Shown here: positions 23,095 through 35,464 of the stretch, piece by piece | Numbering within the stretch: the first letter of the stretch is position 1 | Layout of the letters: each line of letters starts with the position of its first letter | NCBI RefSeq assembly: GCF_030704535.1 | Contig: NC_081813.1 | Span: 6,820,501-6,884,500, forward strand | Direction: 5' to 3' | DNA length: 64,000 bases | DNA from: Vitis vinifera | Taxonomy: Eukaryota; Streptophyta; Magnoliopsida; Vitales; Vitaceae | Position numbers and translations under genes: made by a program | Notes under the pieces: generated by a model | The model's database searches: none | The model's input: only the letters and a program-made list of their open reading frames with translations | Told to the model about the DNA's origin: nothing

Positions 23095-23311
23095 AGAGTG
23101 TATTTGCTAGTGTTTTTACTCGAAGTGGTTTTTGTGGAATATTTTTTTTAGAGGTGTTTTTGGAAGAATTACTTATTAAGTATTTCTTCAAAAAGTATTA
23201 TAAGTGATTCTCCAACTTTTCAAAAATACTTTCTAAATTTTGCCAAAAACTTGATTTTTTTTTTCATAAACATTTTTTTTTTATGATAGAAGTACTACCA
23301 AATATACTTTA
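23095..23311. mobile_element. MITE nested in copia gag
   Basis: The left end AGAGTGTATTTGCTAG and right end CTACCAAATATACTTT form an imperfect inverted repeat. The insertion separates the Gag core from the zinc-knuckle remnant. The same terminus type (AGAGTATATTTGACA) recurs at 58600-58716. No coding capacity, about 217 bp. Confidence 0.55.
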
Positions 23312-26300
23312 AGTCTTATAAATAAAATAAAGAGATTTAAAATAATTTGGAATCAAGTCAAAAATGTCAAAATTGGTAGAACCGAGGACAAAAAAAATTC
23401 CAAATCAATTTAAAAGAAGGAAGTGATAAGACTTCAACTCAAATAATAATAATAAATGTCATATTCAATGTTATATTGCCAAAAATACTATCATTATAAG
23501 TTGGGCTAAAGATCAAATGGGAGGAATTTTCAAGCTAATGTCATAAAAGATAAAGGTGAAATTTTGGAGACCTTAGTATTAGCTTGCAATGTTGTAAAGG
23601 ATAAAAACAAAAGTACACGATTTTTTGTTACAAGTTGTAGTAATCGTATTTGTGGTAGGAAAGAGGTTTTCTAGTTAGATGAGACTTTTATTTGAAAGAT
23701 AAAGTTTAGGAATGATACAAAAGTATAAGTTAAGGGTAGAAGTAAGATTTTCATCGGCTGAAAGATGAATCCTAAAAGTTTTTCCAATGCGTTATAAATT
23801 CCACGTCTTGATAAATCTATTAAGTATGGGGTAAATTTTAGAAAAAAATGTATAATACGTAAATCTATAAAGAAATCTATACCATCAATGATAATCACAA
23901 ACAACTACCAAAAAAAGTAAAAATGACACAAAATCATCTATTTCCATTAAATATTAATTATGAAAAAATACCTTGCTTTAATTCTAATTGATCATAAGAA
24001 TTTGTTCTAGCACTCACATTTTGAAGACAAAAATTTTGGAAGCCTAAAATTACTTGTTGCTAAGAAGATGGTTTTTAGGTTATCTTTTATTAATTCTCCA
24101 AATGAGGTTTGTAAAACATGTGTTTTAAGAAAGAAGTATAAAGACCTTTTTCCAACAAGAAAATAATGGAGAGTTGGGGAGCCTCCTAAGTTCATTCATT
24201 CGGATCTATGTTCAATAAAGATACTCTCAACTGAAGATCATAAGTATTTTATCATCTTTATTGATAATTTTAGTCGAAAGGCTTGAGTTTATTTTTTAAA
24301 GCAAAAGATAAATGCATATAAAAATTTCAAAATTTTTAAAGCTTAATTTTGTGGAAAAACAAAGTGGGCATACTATTAAAAATTTGAGAATGAATAAGGG
24401 TAATGAATTTATTACTTGTGATGAATTTTTGAAAAAATATGGTATTGAGTACCAATTGAGTGCAAAGTATACTCTTTAATAAAATGAAATTGTAGAAATA
24501 AAAAATAGAACAATTATGGATATAGTGAAGTGTATGTTGCATTTAAAACAATTGTCTAAAATTTTTTTAATAGAAGTAGTTTCCTATCTAATTTATTTAT
24601 TGAATAGTTGTCTCATTAAAAGTTTTTATGGGAAAACCCCACAAGAAGTTTGGAATGATAGGAAGCCTAATTTGATCATCTAATTTGTTATAGTCAAGTG
24701 ATAAAAGACTATAAATTATACCATCCACAAACGAAGAAAGTTATTATCAATTATGATATGATTTTTTTTTATGAATAAGTTAGTATAGGATTGGTTTTGT
24801 AATTAAAAAGGACCATCAAGTGTTTGCATTTCTTGTAAAGGAAAGTGAAGACCAAAATATGCAGCCTATTAGCGCACCAATTATGACTTTGCGTCTTGCA
24901 AAGTCATCAACGCATCCATAGCATCAATATGTCTTACTTGCACACTTGAAAAATTATATGGTTGATGATGATAGTGATCCAATAGGTGAAGAATTAATGC
25001 ATTTTGCATCATTTCCAAATTGTGATCCATTAAGTCATGAGGAAGCTACTCAAAATGATTGTTGACTTAAATTATAGATGAAGAAATTCATACAACTCAG
25101 AAAAATAATATATTAGAGCTTAGTAATCTCTCTAATTCTAAAAAGTCACTTAGTATCAAATGGGTGTACAAAATCAAGTATAAGTCAAATGGAGAAGTCG
25201 GTTGCTTCAAAACAAGATTGGTGACAAAAAATTACAAGCAAAAACCAAGTATTGATTATTTTGAAGCATTGTACTTAATTGTTGCTAAAGTTGATTCTTT
25301 CATATAATTATCTTTTTTACTGTCCAAAACAATTGGAAAAATTTTCAAATGGATGTAAAATTAGCATTCTTGATTGACAAACTAGAAGAAGAGGTTTATG
25401 TTGAACAACCCAAAGGATACATGATAAAAAGAGAAGGAAAAGGTTTATAAGCTAAAACAAGGCCTTATATAGATTGAAATTAAAATGAATATATATTTCA
25501 TTAAAAATGAATTTCAAAGATGTCCTTATGAACATACCCTATATGTCAAATCTTATTTGTAAAATGACATTTTTATTGTATGTTTATATGTGGATGATTT
25601 AATTACACTAGTAATAATTTAAAGATGAATGTAAAACTCAAAGAAGTAATGATTGGTCAATTTTAATGATGAATATAGGATTGATGCCCTATTTTGTTGG
25701 GATTAAAGTCATTCAATTATGTGATGGTATCTTTATTATTTAGAGGAAGTATGCAAGTAATATTCATAAAAAATTTAAGATGGACTTATGTAATCCTATT
25801 CTAACTCCAATTGAAGAAAGATTGAAATTAAAAAAAGATAACTTCGATAAGTTGGTTGATTATAAAAATTTTTGAAGAATGATTAGGAGTTTGGGGTATT
25901 TGACTTCTATAAGACCAAATATTGTATTTGGTGTTGAACTTGTAAGTAGACTTATGGAGTCTTCATGTCAATCTCACTTGCAAGCGGCAAAGCATATTCT
26001 ACAATACATTAAAGGTATGCAAAGTGGGGGTATTTTTTATGCATATATTAACAAGATTAAGCTTGTTGGATATACACATAGTAATTGGGTAGGTGATGTA
26101 GAGAAACAAAAAAGCACTTCCGACTATGCATTTCTTAGATCGAGAGTGTTTTCATGGTCATCAAAGAAACAACATGTGGTGCTTTGTTAATAACAAAAGT
26201 CAAATATATTAGAGTCACACAATTTATATGGTTGCATCAAAGGCTTTTTTATTTGAAACATACTCAAGACATTACCATAAATATCAATCTAGATTTTCAT

Positions 26301-26500
26301 GGAAGGAACAAATACATTCACATCAAGTTTCACTACATTCATGAGTTCTTGAAAAAATTAAAGAAATTATGCTTGAGTTTTTTTCTTTTAAAAATCAAAT
26401 TGCAAACATTTTTACATAGTCAATCATCGGTGGAAACAATTGCTCAAGTTGAAAAATGTGATGGATATGAAATTTGAAAACTTTTGTTCGAGGGAGGCAA

Positions 26501-26599
26501 TGCAAGAGTTCTAATCAAACCAAAACTATGTTTCCTTAGTGTATTAAAATTATTCAATTAATATTTGAGTTTAGCTCTTATGAGGATTTGGAATTTTAG

Positions 26600-26649
<50 letters not shown>

Positions 26650-26717
26650 ATAATAGAAAGCATTAAAATTTTCATTCTATAATTATTTGTTTTCTTCTTC
26701 ATAATTTATTGTCTATA
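26501..26717 (+). repeat. Eroded 3' LTR of copia element
   Basis: It begins TGCAAGAG just after the purine-rich tract and carries TTCTATAATTATTTGTTTT near 26674, matching the 5' copy. A (TA)n run (26602-26643) has expanded inside it. The right border is uncertain. Confidence 0.4.
26602..26643. repeat. (TA)n microsatellite
   Basis: A run of about 20 TA units inside the putative 3' LTR of the copia relic. Confidence 0.95.
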
Positions 26718-27227
26718 TATTGGAATTTCGGAAGGGCAACACAACATATTTTAAGAGTCTTAAGACCGATGAAGAGGGAGTTGCAAATCGATGACTTATT
26801 ACAACAAGACCAATGCGGCATTTGATAACATATAAATATTCTAAAGCATTAATATTACATCCATATAAAAGATGAATCATTAAAAGCAAAACTTTAGTCA
26901 ATAAATTAATTTTAATTATTTTTTTAAAAAAATTAATAAATTGATTGTTCGAATTATGGATAAACTTCTTAATAAATTTATTTTATATCATTTGTATAAT
27001 AATTAAATATAAGAGAAATATTAACTTATAAATAAAACTATAATTATTTTTTAAAAATAATTATACATATATCATCATTTCTTTTATATACTAAAAAATA
27101 TCCAAATTAATAGTATTAAATATGTTTTCAAGTATTGTATATTATTGTCGGATATAATAATTTTATCAAATAGATATTATTTTTAAAAAAATAACTTTAA
27201 ATATATGTATTATTACATTTTTTTTTT

Positions 27228-27740
27228 CCAGCGGTAAAATATCGATGAATATTTTGACAAAAATATTGATAAGACGAAAATTATTAAAAATTCATGAAAA
27301 TGTTTAAAAAAAATTAAAAAAGAATAATAAAATTAGCAATAATACACATATTGAAGTTATTTTATAAGTGTAATTAATATAGGTATAATTAAGGATAATG
27401 GTTATCAATTTTTTTTAAAAAAAATTAACTTAAATTCCTTTAATATATTTATATTCATTTATTTTAAAAATAAAAAATTACTTTTATTAAAACATGTTTT
27501 ATTACATTTTAAATAAAAAATTATTACAAATTTATTGTGACAATTTTTTGCTATTAACATTAAATTATTTAAATAATTAAAAATATTAAAAATTATATTA
27601 ATAGTTTATCTTATCAAATTAATTTTAATTTATAAAATATTAAAAATTCATTAATTTTTTTATATTTTAGCAATTTTGAATAATTTTGTATTTTTAATAT
27701 TTTACAATAAAAACATTTAAAATTAAATAAAATTAGAAGG

Positions 27741-27771
<31 letters not shown>

Positions 27772-28034
27772 AGGTGATAGTAATTTTTTTAAATAAGATT
27801 AATGAAATAATCTTTTTGGTGTTTTTTTCATTGAATTCCAACCCACACAAGTGTGCATCTCAAACACAATCTTTCGTCACCTTGATCAATATATCAGTAA
27901 TATTTCGTCTAAATTTTCGATTTTTTGACGAAATTTCTCCCAATCAATATTTGATGACCAATTTCATTTTGACCATCTCTGATATCCAATGTTTCATTGA
28001 TATTTTGGTTAAATATCTCAATTTTTTAAACCAT
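27228..28034. repeat. AT-rich element with inverted ATATCGATGAATATTTT-type ends
   Basis: The left side (AAAATATCGATGAATATTTT, 27236 onward) and right side (TTTCATTGATATTTTGG, near 27991) are roughly inverted versions of each other, with an AT-rich centre containing a (TA)n tract at 27741-27766. This could be an old DNA transposon, but I found no clear ends or target duplication. Confidence 0.3.
27741..27766. repeat. (AT)n microsatellite
   Basis: Thirteen consecutive AT units, ending in TGTGTGAGG. Confidence 0.9.
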
Positions 28035-28061
28035 GCCCATGCGACAGTCAGAGTGCATGAG

Positions 28062-28453
28062 AGTGAGAGGGAGAGGGAGAGAAAGAGAGAGAGAGAGAGA
28101 GCCCATGTAAACTCACCACTATTCAATGGTTGGCATCCTTACACGTGTTTTATCACGGGTTTGTCATACATTTGCATGTCACCATGTCTAATGAGTCAAA
28201 ATGAAGAAAATTGGCTTCTTCAATCACTTTTTTTTTCCTAAAATGAGATAAACATGTGGAGTGAGAGGGAGAGAAAGAGAGAGAGAGAGAGCCCATGTTA
28301 CTCACCACTATTCAATGGTTGGCATCCTTACACGCGTTATATCACGGGCTTGTCGTACATTTGCATGCCACCATGTCTAATGGGTTAAAATGAAGAAAAT
28401 TGGCTTCTTCAATCACTTCTTTTTTTCTCCCTAAAATGAGATAAACATGTGGA
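28062..28453 (+). repeat. Tandem duplication, 2 x about 196 bp
   Basis: Copy 1 (28062-28259) and copy 2 (28260-28453) both start AGTGAGAGGGAGAG and contain ACTATTCAATGGTTGGCATC, CACCATGTCTAATG and GAAAATTGGCTTCTTCAATC. Both end with AAAATGAGATAAACATGTGG. They differ by a few substitutions and small indels, so the duplication is fairly recent. Both start in a GA microsatellite. No coding capacity. Confidence 0.9.
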
Positions 28454-28799
28454 CTTATTGATAAGTTTTGATAAGAAACATTGTTTGAAAATATGGTGGA
28501 TGTCCAAGCTAATAAATGTAATGTAATAATGTCCTTCATGAAAGTGAGATGCATAGTTGTAGGAACCCAAAAATGAGTTGTACCACCTAATTTGCTAAAT
28601 TCGTGCATGTTGAACCTCATACACACACAATTGTATTTAAATTGGAATGAGAGCCTTGATTGCAAAGTAACATATTTAAATTGGAAAATTCATTTCATTT
28701 TTTATTTATTAATTGTTTCATAAAAATGAAAATAAGAATTAAAACCCTAATTACTATCATAAAAGTTAAAATTTAAAAGTTTACTCCATAAAATTTAAA

Positions 28800-29760
28800 A
28801 TCAATACATATCTATATTTAAATTTCTCTCTTTCACTCGATGTCCTGAAACCTTGAAGTCGATGGCTTTCTTCAAATTTAGATACAAGAGAAAGTGTAGG
28901 TTTCTCTTCCTTGAGAGATGAAGCTGGATAAGATTTAATTTTTATAGGTAGAAGATAACAAAATTGTCAAACCCTAAACCCTGAGAGAGTTTATATAAAC
29001 CATTAACTAAGTTTGAGTAATTAGGATACATTTTATGGGCTTAGATAAAATAATCTAGTCATAATGGGTCCTATTTAATTTATTGGTTCAATGAGCTCCA
29101 ATTAATTAAATAACCTAAGTAGAAGTCATAAGTCACTTAATTATAAGCATTTGTGTAACCTTGTACTTATGCTTATGTACATTTATAATTAAATAAAAAT
29201 TTTCCTCAAATCATGCACCATAAAAAAATGTGAGCTTGAGTTGAGACCATTAATACCCACAAGAGAATACTAACTCATTTATAATCAAGTTTTGAAGTTA
29301 AATAAACTCTTTACTTAAATACACTCCAGTATCATATGACATTAAATTGAGATATAAATTAATTAATTACCAATTAATTAATCTTTTGGGTTTATGACAT
29401 ACCATTAGTTGCATACAAGTTTCTCATGATTTGATGTTTTTAATTCGACAATGTAACAGTTATCAATCTCTTTGGATTACCTTTTCAATTTTTGAGTGTC
29501 ACGCTCACGAGATATCATGATGTCTCTTTGATCCACATATATCATGATTAATTAACATATTCTTATCCATAAAAGACACATGTCAAATTTCATTTAAGAA
29601 ATTATTATCATCATAAATTTCATTGTCATAAATGCTAACAACCATGACATTCATAGAACATTTATGATGTCCTTACAAGCATTATAAACTCTTGCCTAGT
29701 AAAATCTTGATGAAGAAAAATGCATCCTATCAAACATCAACGTTCAATTGATGGGTATGA
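28800..29760 (-). repeat. Possible solo LTR (minus orientation)
   Basis: Read on the minus strand, this stretch has the look of a plant LTR. A long AT-rich U3-like part is followed by GTTTATATAAACTCTC (TATA-like, near 28990) and then GGGTTTAGGGTTTG. A leader-like part follows (GCCATCGACTTCAAGG, near 28860). No coding region or primer-binding site was found next to it. I have no second copy to align, so this is tentative. Confidence 0.3.
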
Positions 29761-29865
29761 TCCATCTATCACTTCAGGTGGACCCATTATACTATTGCTT
29801 ATACAATTATAATGGGACTTCAAGAATAATTAAGAGGATGTAAAGTTTAAGAAAAATGCATTATA

Positions 29866-29892
29866 GAGAGAGAGAGAGAGAGAGAGAGAGGC
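29866..29892. repeat. (AG)n microsatellite
   Basis: About 13 AG units in intergenic DNA. Confidence 0.9.
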
Positions 29893-31841
29893 CCACATAA
29901 TATATTTAATGATATTGGATTAATAACTTCATTTTGACACCATAATTTAGGAAGACTTTCAGGTTGCATGTGAATCTGGCAACCCAAATTCCTAGAATTG
30001 CAGAGCCACTCGGCTGTCAACATTTACAACCACCGTCCAAACTGAATCGTCCCATTCAAAAATAGGGACGGGTCATAATTAGAGTGAGCCCAACCATGGA
30101 GTGAAGTCGTAGGATTCAATAAAGGTAAGGTTGAGGAGAGTTCATTATCCGGGAAGAATATTTAGGGGATAGAGTCAGTCCCCTACTCCCTAATCAAGGT
30201 TAAGGCCAGCCAAAAGATGGTGCCAGTGTCGATCCACCCACTCATTTGTTTATTTCTCCCACCTACTTTTTGGGAAAAAAAATTAATTTTCAAAACACCC
30301 TCATAAATATATGGACTCCATGGCCTGCATCGAAGCATACTTTTGATCCAGTGATTTTGTTCCTAGTCTTCCTACTCCCTTTGCTTCCCTAGCGGCCTAA
30401 GGCTCAAGTACTTTTTTTATTCAAATTTAAAATTCAATTAATATCAATTTGACACATTAATATTTTTTTAAATAAGTTTTTTTTCTTTTGTTTCATTATA
30501 AGGTTTTTGTTAAATCACATTTCGCTTATAAAAAGAAAAATAATAGTAACAACCCTTAACTTGAAAAGATCAATCCAATTCAAACAACGCCCAATTTGAA
30601 AAATTAATTTATAACCGAAAATAAGGTAACATGCTATATCATAAATTGCTACATACTAAAGCATGGTGATCTAAGTCAAAGGTTCAAAATTGATCAAGTA
30701 ATTGACAAAAAGAATAATAATAAGAAATGTGATGATTAAATGCACATGCTTTTGTTGGATATTGCGGTTGCAAAGCCCATGTGTCATCCACCAAAAATAA
30801 AGATTCACAATTTTTCTTCCATTACCATAGTCACCAATTAAGGTTTTAAATTTAAATTTAAAATCATATTTAATAACTACAATTTTGATTATTTTTAAAA
30901 GAACTTAAAATCATAGTTAATGGCTTACATACCCACTTAAACAAGGAGCACTAATTTATGAATTATTTTGGTAGGAAATTTATTTTGTGGAATTTGTTTT
31001 TTTTTTTTTAATCTTTGCTCAAGACTACCAACTGCCAGAGATTTACTGACATCTGTATAGCTCCATCTGTCTTGGATTGGAATAAAATCTCCTCACCTTT
31101 TTCCAAATGGGATGATAAATGTAGTGTTAAGAAGAAGGGAAACAAAGAGGACCTGCAACATAAGTTCTCATCAATGCCTGGTCTTGGCCTCCAAAGGTAG
31201 GTAGAATGCCCAAAAACATTTAAGACTACCCACATTATTACATACACCTACTCTTAAAGTCGTTAGCATACAAATGGCTTCCTTCTTGGTCCTTTTCCTA
31301 TCCAAAATGTGGATTTGCTCCCTATTCACTGCCTAATTTCGGGTTTCTATCACTGTTTTTCTTTTCCTCTTCCCTGAATCCAAGGCAAGCTCCAACACTT
31401 CATTAAAGGGCACCGAAAAAAGAGGTGGTGTAATCAAAGAACATATCTCCAATAATGGCTACTCATCAAGAGCTTTCACCAGATAAATACAACGGAAGAG
31501 TCCCTCTTTTATAACTTGGTTCATTTTATTAATCACATTCCATCCTCGGGAAGCGTAAAGGGTGGGAGGGGAAGATTAAAAAAGGGCGATTCGGACAAGG
31601 AATTAACTGGTAAGTGTGATCTATGTAGCTGATACTTAACCTTCTAAGTTTTGGATCTACTGGTCCGACTTTTACAATTGAGTACTCAATGCGACTCGTT
31701 GCATGCAAACAAGATGGTTGGGATTAAGATGGTTGGGATTGAAGTGCTCTTAGGTTGGACCTAAACTTGATTCAAACCCAAATGTTAAGTCTCTTTTAGT
31801 AAGGAAAAATAGTGCTATGATATTTAGGACGACTTTTCAAT
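29893..31841. other. Spacer without recognised genes
   Basis: No frame with family similarity. A 61-codon frame at 31015-31200 (+) has balanced composition, but no partner exon or known domain was recognised. Nothing else stands out. Confidence 0.45.
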
Positions 31842-31985
31842 TAAGGATGACAATAGGACATGTATATGACACTGGCCTCACATCTCTAGACCTTGCCCCA
31901 AATGGAATACATTCTCCCATCCTGGCCCAAACCCAAACCCAAACCCAAAAGTAGGGCTGGAACACAAGTCTCATCCCCTTCTACA
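31842..31985. mobile_element. hAT-like terminus fragment
   Basis: It begins TAAGGATGACAATAGG, the same terminus as the element at 56499-57017. A later part has AAACCCAAACCCAAACCC and GTAGGGCTGG-like sequence. No right terminus was identified. Confidence 0.35.
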
Positions 31986-32195
31986 CATTAGGAAATGGCC
32001 TCCATTATTCTCCTGCATTTTACAAATTAGTCTTCATAAGGAGGGGATCCCTATTCTCAAAGATAGGCACAAAGCCAAGATACCAAACTGCCTGCAAGGC
32101 CATTCACTCCTTAATTTTGAAACTATTGTATTGATGACAGCCATGCCAAAAAAAAAAAACTCAAGAAATATCAAACAGCACTCAGCTGTTCCATA

Positions 32196-34328
32196 TCAGA
32201 TTACACTTGCATCCGAAAGCAGTGAGATCCTTACTGCTCTAATCATGTCAGTAAGAGAAACAAGCCCAACAAGTGATCCCTGTCGGTCCACAACCCAAAC
32301 TCGGTGTACATGCTTAGCGACAGCCTTGTCAATTGCTTCACCCAGGCATGATTCAGCAAAGCAGGTCACGAGTTCCCTCCAGGGGCTTCTGGAGTTGGTT
32401 GATCCATGTAAAGGGCTTGTTGAGACCTTCTCTGTAAAGTCCATGACACTCAGAGGCAACCATGACTGCAACTGAGTAACCGGGCAGCCCCTCAGGTCTG
32501 TTGCTGAGAATGTCCCTATGAGCTTCCTACCTTTGCCCTGCATTTATGAATTAAATGTGATTTTTCTAGGAATCCAGAAATGAAACATGACCCAAATGCT
32601 GAATACAAAAATGCAGTACAAAGATTACTAAGCATGATACCCAAAAACTCATTTTCAAAGAGAATTAATTGCCTTCGGTTGTAACCATTTTATAACCAGG
32701 GAAACTCTATGCTATTTTAGAAAATGGAATTGAAAACAAGTGGCAACATTGGATTGTGAAGTGTCAAATTTCTATGGTAATCTAAACGTCAAATTTCCGT
32801 TCCCAAAAATTTTCCTTCCAAATGTCCTATTTGGTAAAATCTCAGTTCCCTTCTGCTTTCCAATTCTCACTTTAGTATTCATCAACAAAACTAATTAGAA
32901 TACCAAAAGTAGGGTTGGCACATAACCTCTCCCTCCCATATAGATTATGTTTGTTTTAGACTTAATGAGTTATTACAACTTCAGAACACGTTTATATGGT
33001 TAAGAGAAACTCATATAGATATATTATCAATAACTTTTTCTCTTATTCGATGTGAAATATCATCATCATCCCTCGTGCAAATATAAATATAATGTTCTCT
33101 CGATATCCCATGGAATTACAAGATCAAACAAACACACCCCTTACGATATTGGACAAATAGAGACTCCAGACTGGGATTAGGGACCGACCCTAATACCATT
33201 TGTAATGATATGATCTTCTCATGTAGATGTATATTGTCCACTCTAGCCGATGGAATGAGCCCACACTGTTTTGAAATACAACTACATTATCTAACAGGAA
33301 CTCATACATATGCGTATAGTACTATATTACTACTATATTTATATGTATATACTACAGTTTGAAGAACTTTGACGGATAGCTTCCCTTACCCAAAAGCGAG
33401 ATATCACACACATTGATAAAAGGGCAAACTCTGAAAAGCTAAAGCTGGCTATATATTTAACAGAAATAGAAACAAATCAACCTACATTTATGAGCTTAGT
33501 GCAATCTTCAGTGCCATCTGAAGCTTCAATTATAGGAACAGCATTAAGCGAAGCAACCTTCATGCACTTAATGGCTTCCATGACTTTAGTACCATCAGTA
33601 ACTCCAAAAACCGTCTCATGAATCACTCCCAGTTCCCCAACACTGCAGGATAGGACGCTGTTCAGTTCAGAGGCATGTTCCTTTAAAAACCTCAAGACAT
33701 CCATTTGTGTCAGCATCCGATAACTTGATGCAGACTCTGCAAGTTCTACTCCTGATATATTCTCCATGTGGCTGTCCAAAGGCACCAAAGCTCGGTGGAT
33801 TCCTTTGCTAAACATCTCCATACAGTCAAGGATGCTGCATATCAAGATGAACACAGTTGAGCATATAAGGAGGTATATATCAATACAACGAAAGAGACAT
33901 TGTGGATGCAAGCAGGAGGAGATGAGAGCAAACCTAGTATGAGGATTGAGGGTCCAGAGACTGAGGCCCTCAAGGCAATGACCAATGATGGAGGACACAG
34001 GAACAGACATTATCCCTTCAAAATCGAACCCATCACCATCACCGCCACCAATGTGGCCAAGTATATCGAGCATGGTAACCATCCCTATGTAGTGTTTCCT
34101 CACTGCACCGGTCTGCTTGTCAGACTCCATTATCATGGAGCCACCGGCTCCGATCCAGTGACCAGGAGGAGCAGCCACGGGCACCGCCACCACCCGATTG
34201 GCCACCAGGGCGTTCAAAGTGTGGGCGAGGGTGGCAGTGTAGGGCACCTCCACCAGCCTCCTCTTCTCCACCGCCACATCCCCCACCTTCTTCTCTCTCG
34301 GCCCTCGTTTCTCATTTGAGATCTGCAT
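32196..34328 (-). CDS. PV42: PV42-type SnRK1 gamma-like CBS-domain protein
   Basis: Protein of 361 aa with CBS-domain repeats, related to the gamma subunit of SNF1/SnRK1 kinases. Minus-strand exons are 34328-33934, 33834-33486 and 32537-32196, with GT-AG introns in phase. Recognisable stretches are VPVAAPPGHWIGAGGSMIM, VRKHYIGMVTMLDILGHI, GIHRALVPLDSHMENISG, GKGRKLIGTFSATDLRG and HVHRVWVVDRQGSLVGLVSL. These match Arabidopsis PV42a and PV42b (At1g15330, At1g80090, recalled), which interact with SnRK1 components and act in reproductive development. CBS pairs usually bind adenine nucleotides, but binding here is untested. Intron 1 is 99 nt and has no stop in frame, so retention would insert 33 residues. 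G-box palindromes lie about 70 and 110 bp upstream. PV42a and PV42b cannot be told apart here. Confidence 0.92.
32940..33300 (-). repeat. Retroelement-like remnant in PV42 intron 2
   Basis: Contains GGGACCGACCCTAATACCATTTG, shown here in part as CCCTAATACCATTTGTAATG. Such TGATACCAT-like blocks resemble the complement of the copia/TRIM primer-binding site TGGTATCAG. Upstream is CTCTCGATATCCCATGG-like sequence. I infer an old antisense LTR-type remnant. Confidence 0.35.
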
Positions 34329-34394
34329 TAGTCTTGGATTTCATCTCACTTCTCTCTCCAACAATACATACATGCTTCTCATGCATGCCTCTCT

Positions 34395-34442
34395 ACACGT
34401 GTCCCTATTAAGTCTGCACGCACCCAGTATTTTGCCACGTGG
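34395..34442. promoter_or_regulatory. Two G-box-type palindromes upstream of PV42
   Basis: ACACGTGT at 34395-34402 and CCACGTGG at 34435-34442 are both perfect palindromes with an ACGT core. They lie 67 to 114 bp upstream of the PV42 start. Such pairs are bound by bZIP or bHLH factors and often confer ABA or light response. Function here is inferred from position only. Confidence 0.5.
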
Positions 34443-35464
34443 AGTTCTTCAGTTTTGTTTGGATCATTATCCTCGTACTCACCTGCCTCCTTCAATATTT
34501 ATCATTTTTTTAAAAAGAAAAATTTATTCCAAAATAATTGAAAATTGTGATTCATCCGACTCTAGCCGTGGGCTTGAGCCGTTCAGCATATTGCCTGACT
34601 CGGTTGAAGTTGAACGTTAACCTCCGTTTTCCCTCACTCTTCGGAATTTGAAAATAATCAAATTTCAAGAACAAAGGCAGACACATTTTTGTTAGATTAT
34701 ATACATATAATTAAAATTAAAAATACTAAAAAACATTATTTTATCATATCATATTTTTAAAAATATGAACGAAAATTAAATAATTAAAATTATATATCTC
34801 TAAATAAATAAATATTTTATTATCTTTAAATCTATTTTTTATCTTCCTTAAACTCAGAACAGAAGAAGAAAATTCAACCGTTGGAAAATAAAAGATTTTT
34901 AACGAAGGAGAGCACAATGCAACTCCTCGCGTATATTATATACACATCCCTTCAATAGCCTTTAGCCATCATCAACATTCTTTAACTAGGAACAATTACA
35001 GGTTGCAATAATTTGAATTCATGGGAGGGACATGAAAGAGTGAGATTCTTATATAGAAAAGACTACAACGTAACAGATATTGCCAGTACATGAGAAAACA
35101 TGCAGATGTCTTAACAAGGCAAATCCATTATTCAGTCCCCATAAGTGACACGACTCATTATTCAAATATATTTGATAAGCAAACTCCCCGAAACCTACTC
35201 TCCTGCCATACCCCTTTCCTTCCCTTCTACATTCATGTCAACACTTTCTACCTTATCTGCTGTCATTCATTATATGTACGGAGGGCTTTGCCTCAAGTCT
35301 TAAGTCTTAACCCCAGGTTGACGACGACCCTATCAACTGAGCAGGGCGTGTCCATCCCCAACTATCTGAAATAGCTTAAAAGAGTACCCGTCTTTAAAAT
35401 AAAACGGGTCCCTCAAGGATACGTATGCACGCACTTGTTAGTCAAAGCCATTACCCTACCACTA
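34443..35464. other. Spacer between PV42 and TPR4
   Basis: Both flanking genes lie on the minus strand, so this holds the PV42 promoter side and the TPR4 3' UTR. AT-rich at 34680-34850. No gene was recognised. Confidence 0.5.

Larger units (their letters stand above)
22184..26717 (+). mobile_element. Decayed Ty1/copia LTR retrotransposon
   Basis: Domain order is gag, protease region, integrase, reverse transcriptase, RNase H, which is the copia order. Gag is visible at 22645-23100 (LITITLDELMESLQAHDIRV) with a zinc-knuckle remnant near 23450. Integrase signs include SPNEVCKTCVLRKKYKDLF and FIHSDLC (24080-24210). Reverse transcriptase signs include KWVYKIKYKSNGEV and NFQMDVKLAFL (25160-25430). 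RNase H spans about 25879-26470 (SLGYLTSIRPNIVFGV, SGGIFYAYINKIKLVGYT). A degenerate primer-binding site TGGTATTAGAAAATG lies at 22492-22506 and a purine tract GAGGGAGG at about 26490. Many stops and frameshifts make it non-functional. A MITE interrupts gag at 23095-23311. LTRs are badly eroded. Confidence 0.85.

Noticed and set aside
28062-28453. CRISPR-like array
   Set aside because: Only two long tandem copies without spacers, in a plant nuclear genome. This is a simple tandem duplication.
31015-31247. Overlapping frames on both strands (plus 31015-31200, minus 31008-31247) as a small gene
   Set aside because: No known domain, no partner exon and no start context that stands out. Overlapping frames on both strands point to chance.
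33835-33933. Reading PV42 exon 1 and exon 2 as one continuous exon
   Set aside because: The segment has GT and AG borders and codes for a hydrophobic insert absent from the family. Removing it restores the conserved NPxTSILDC junction. Retention is kept as a finding.
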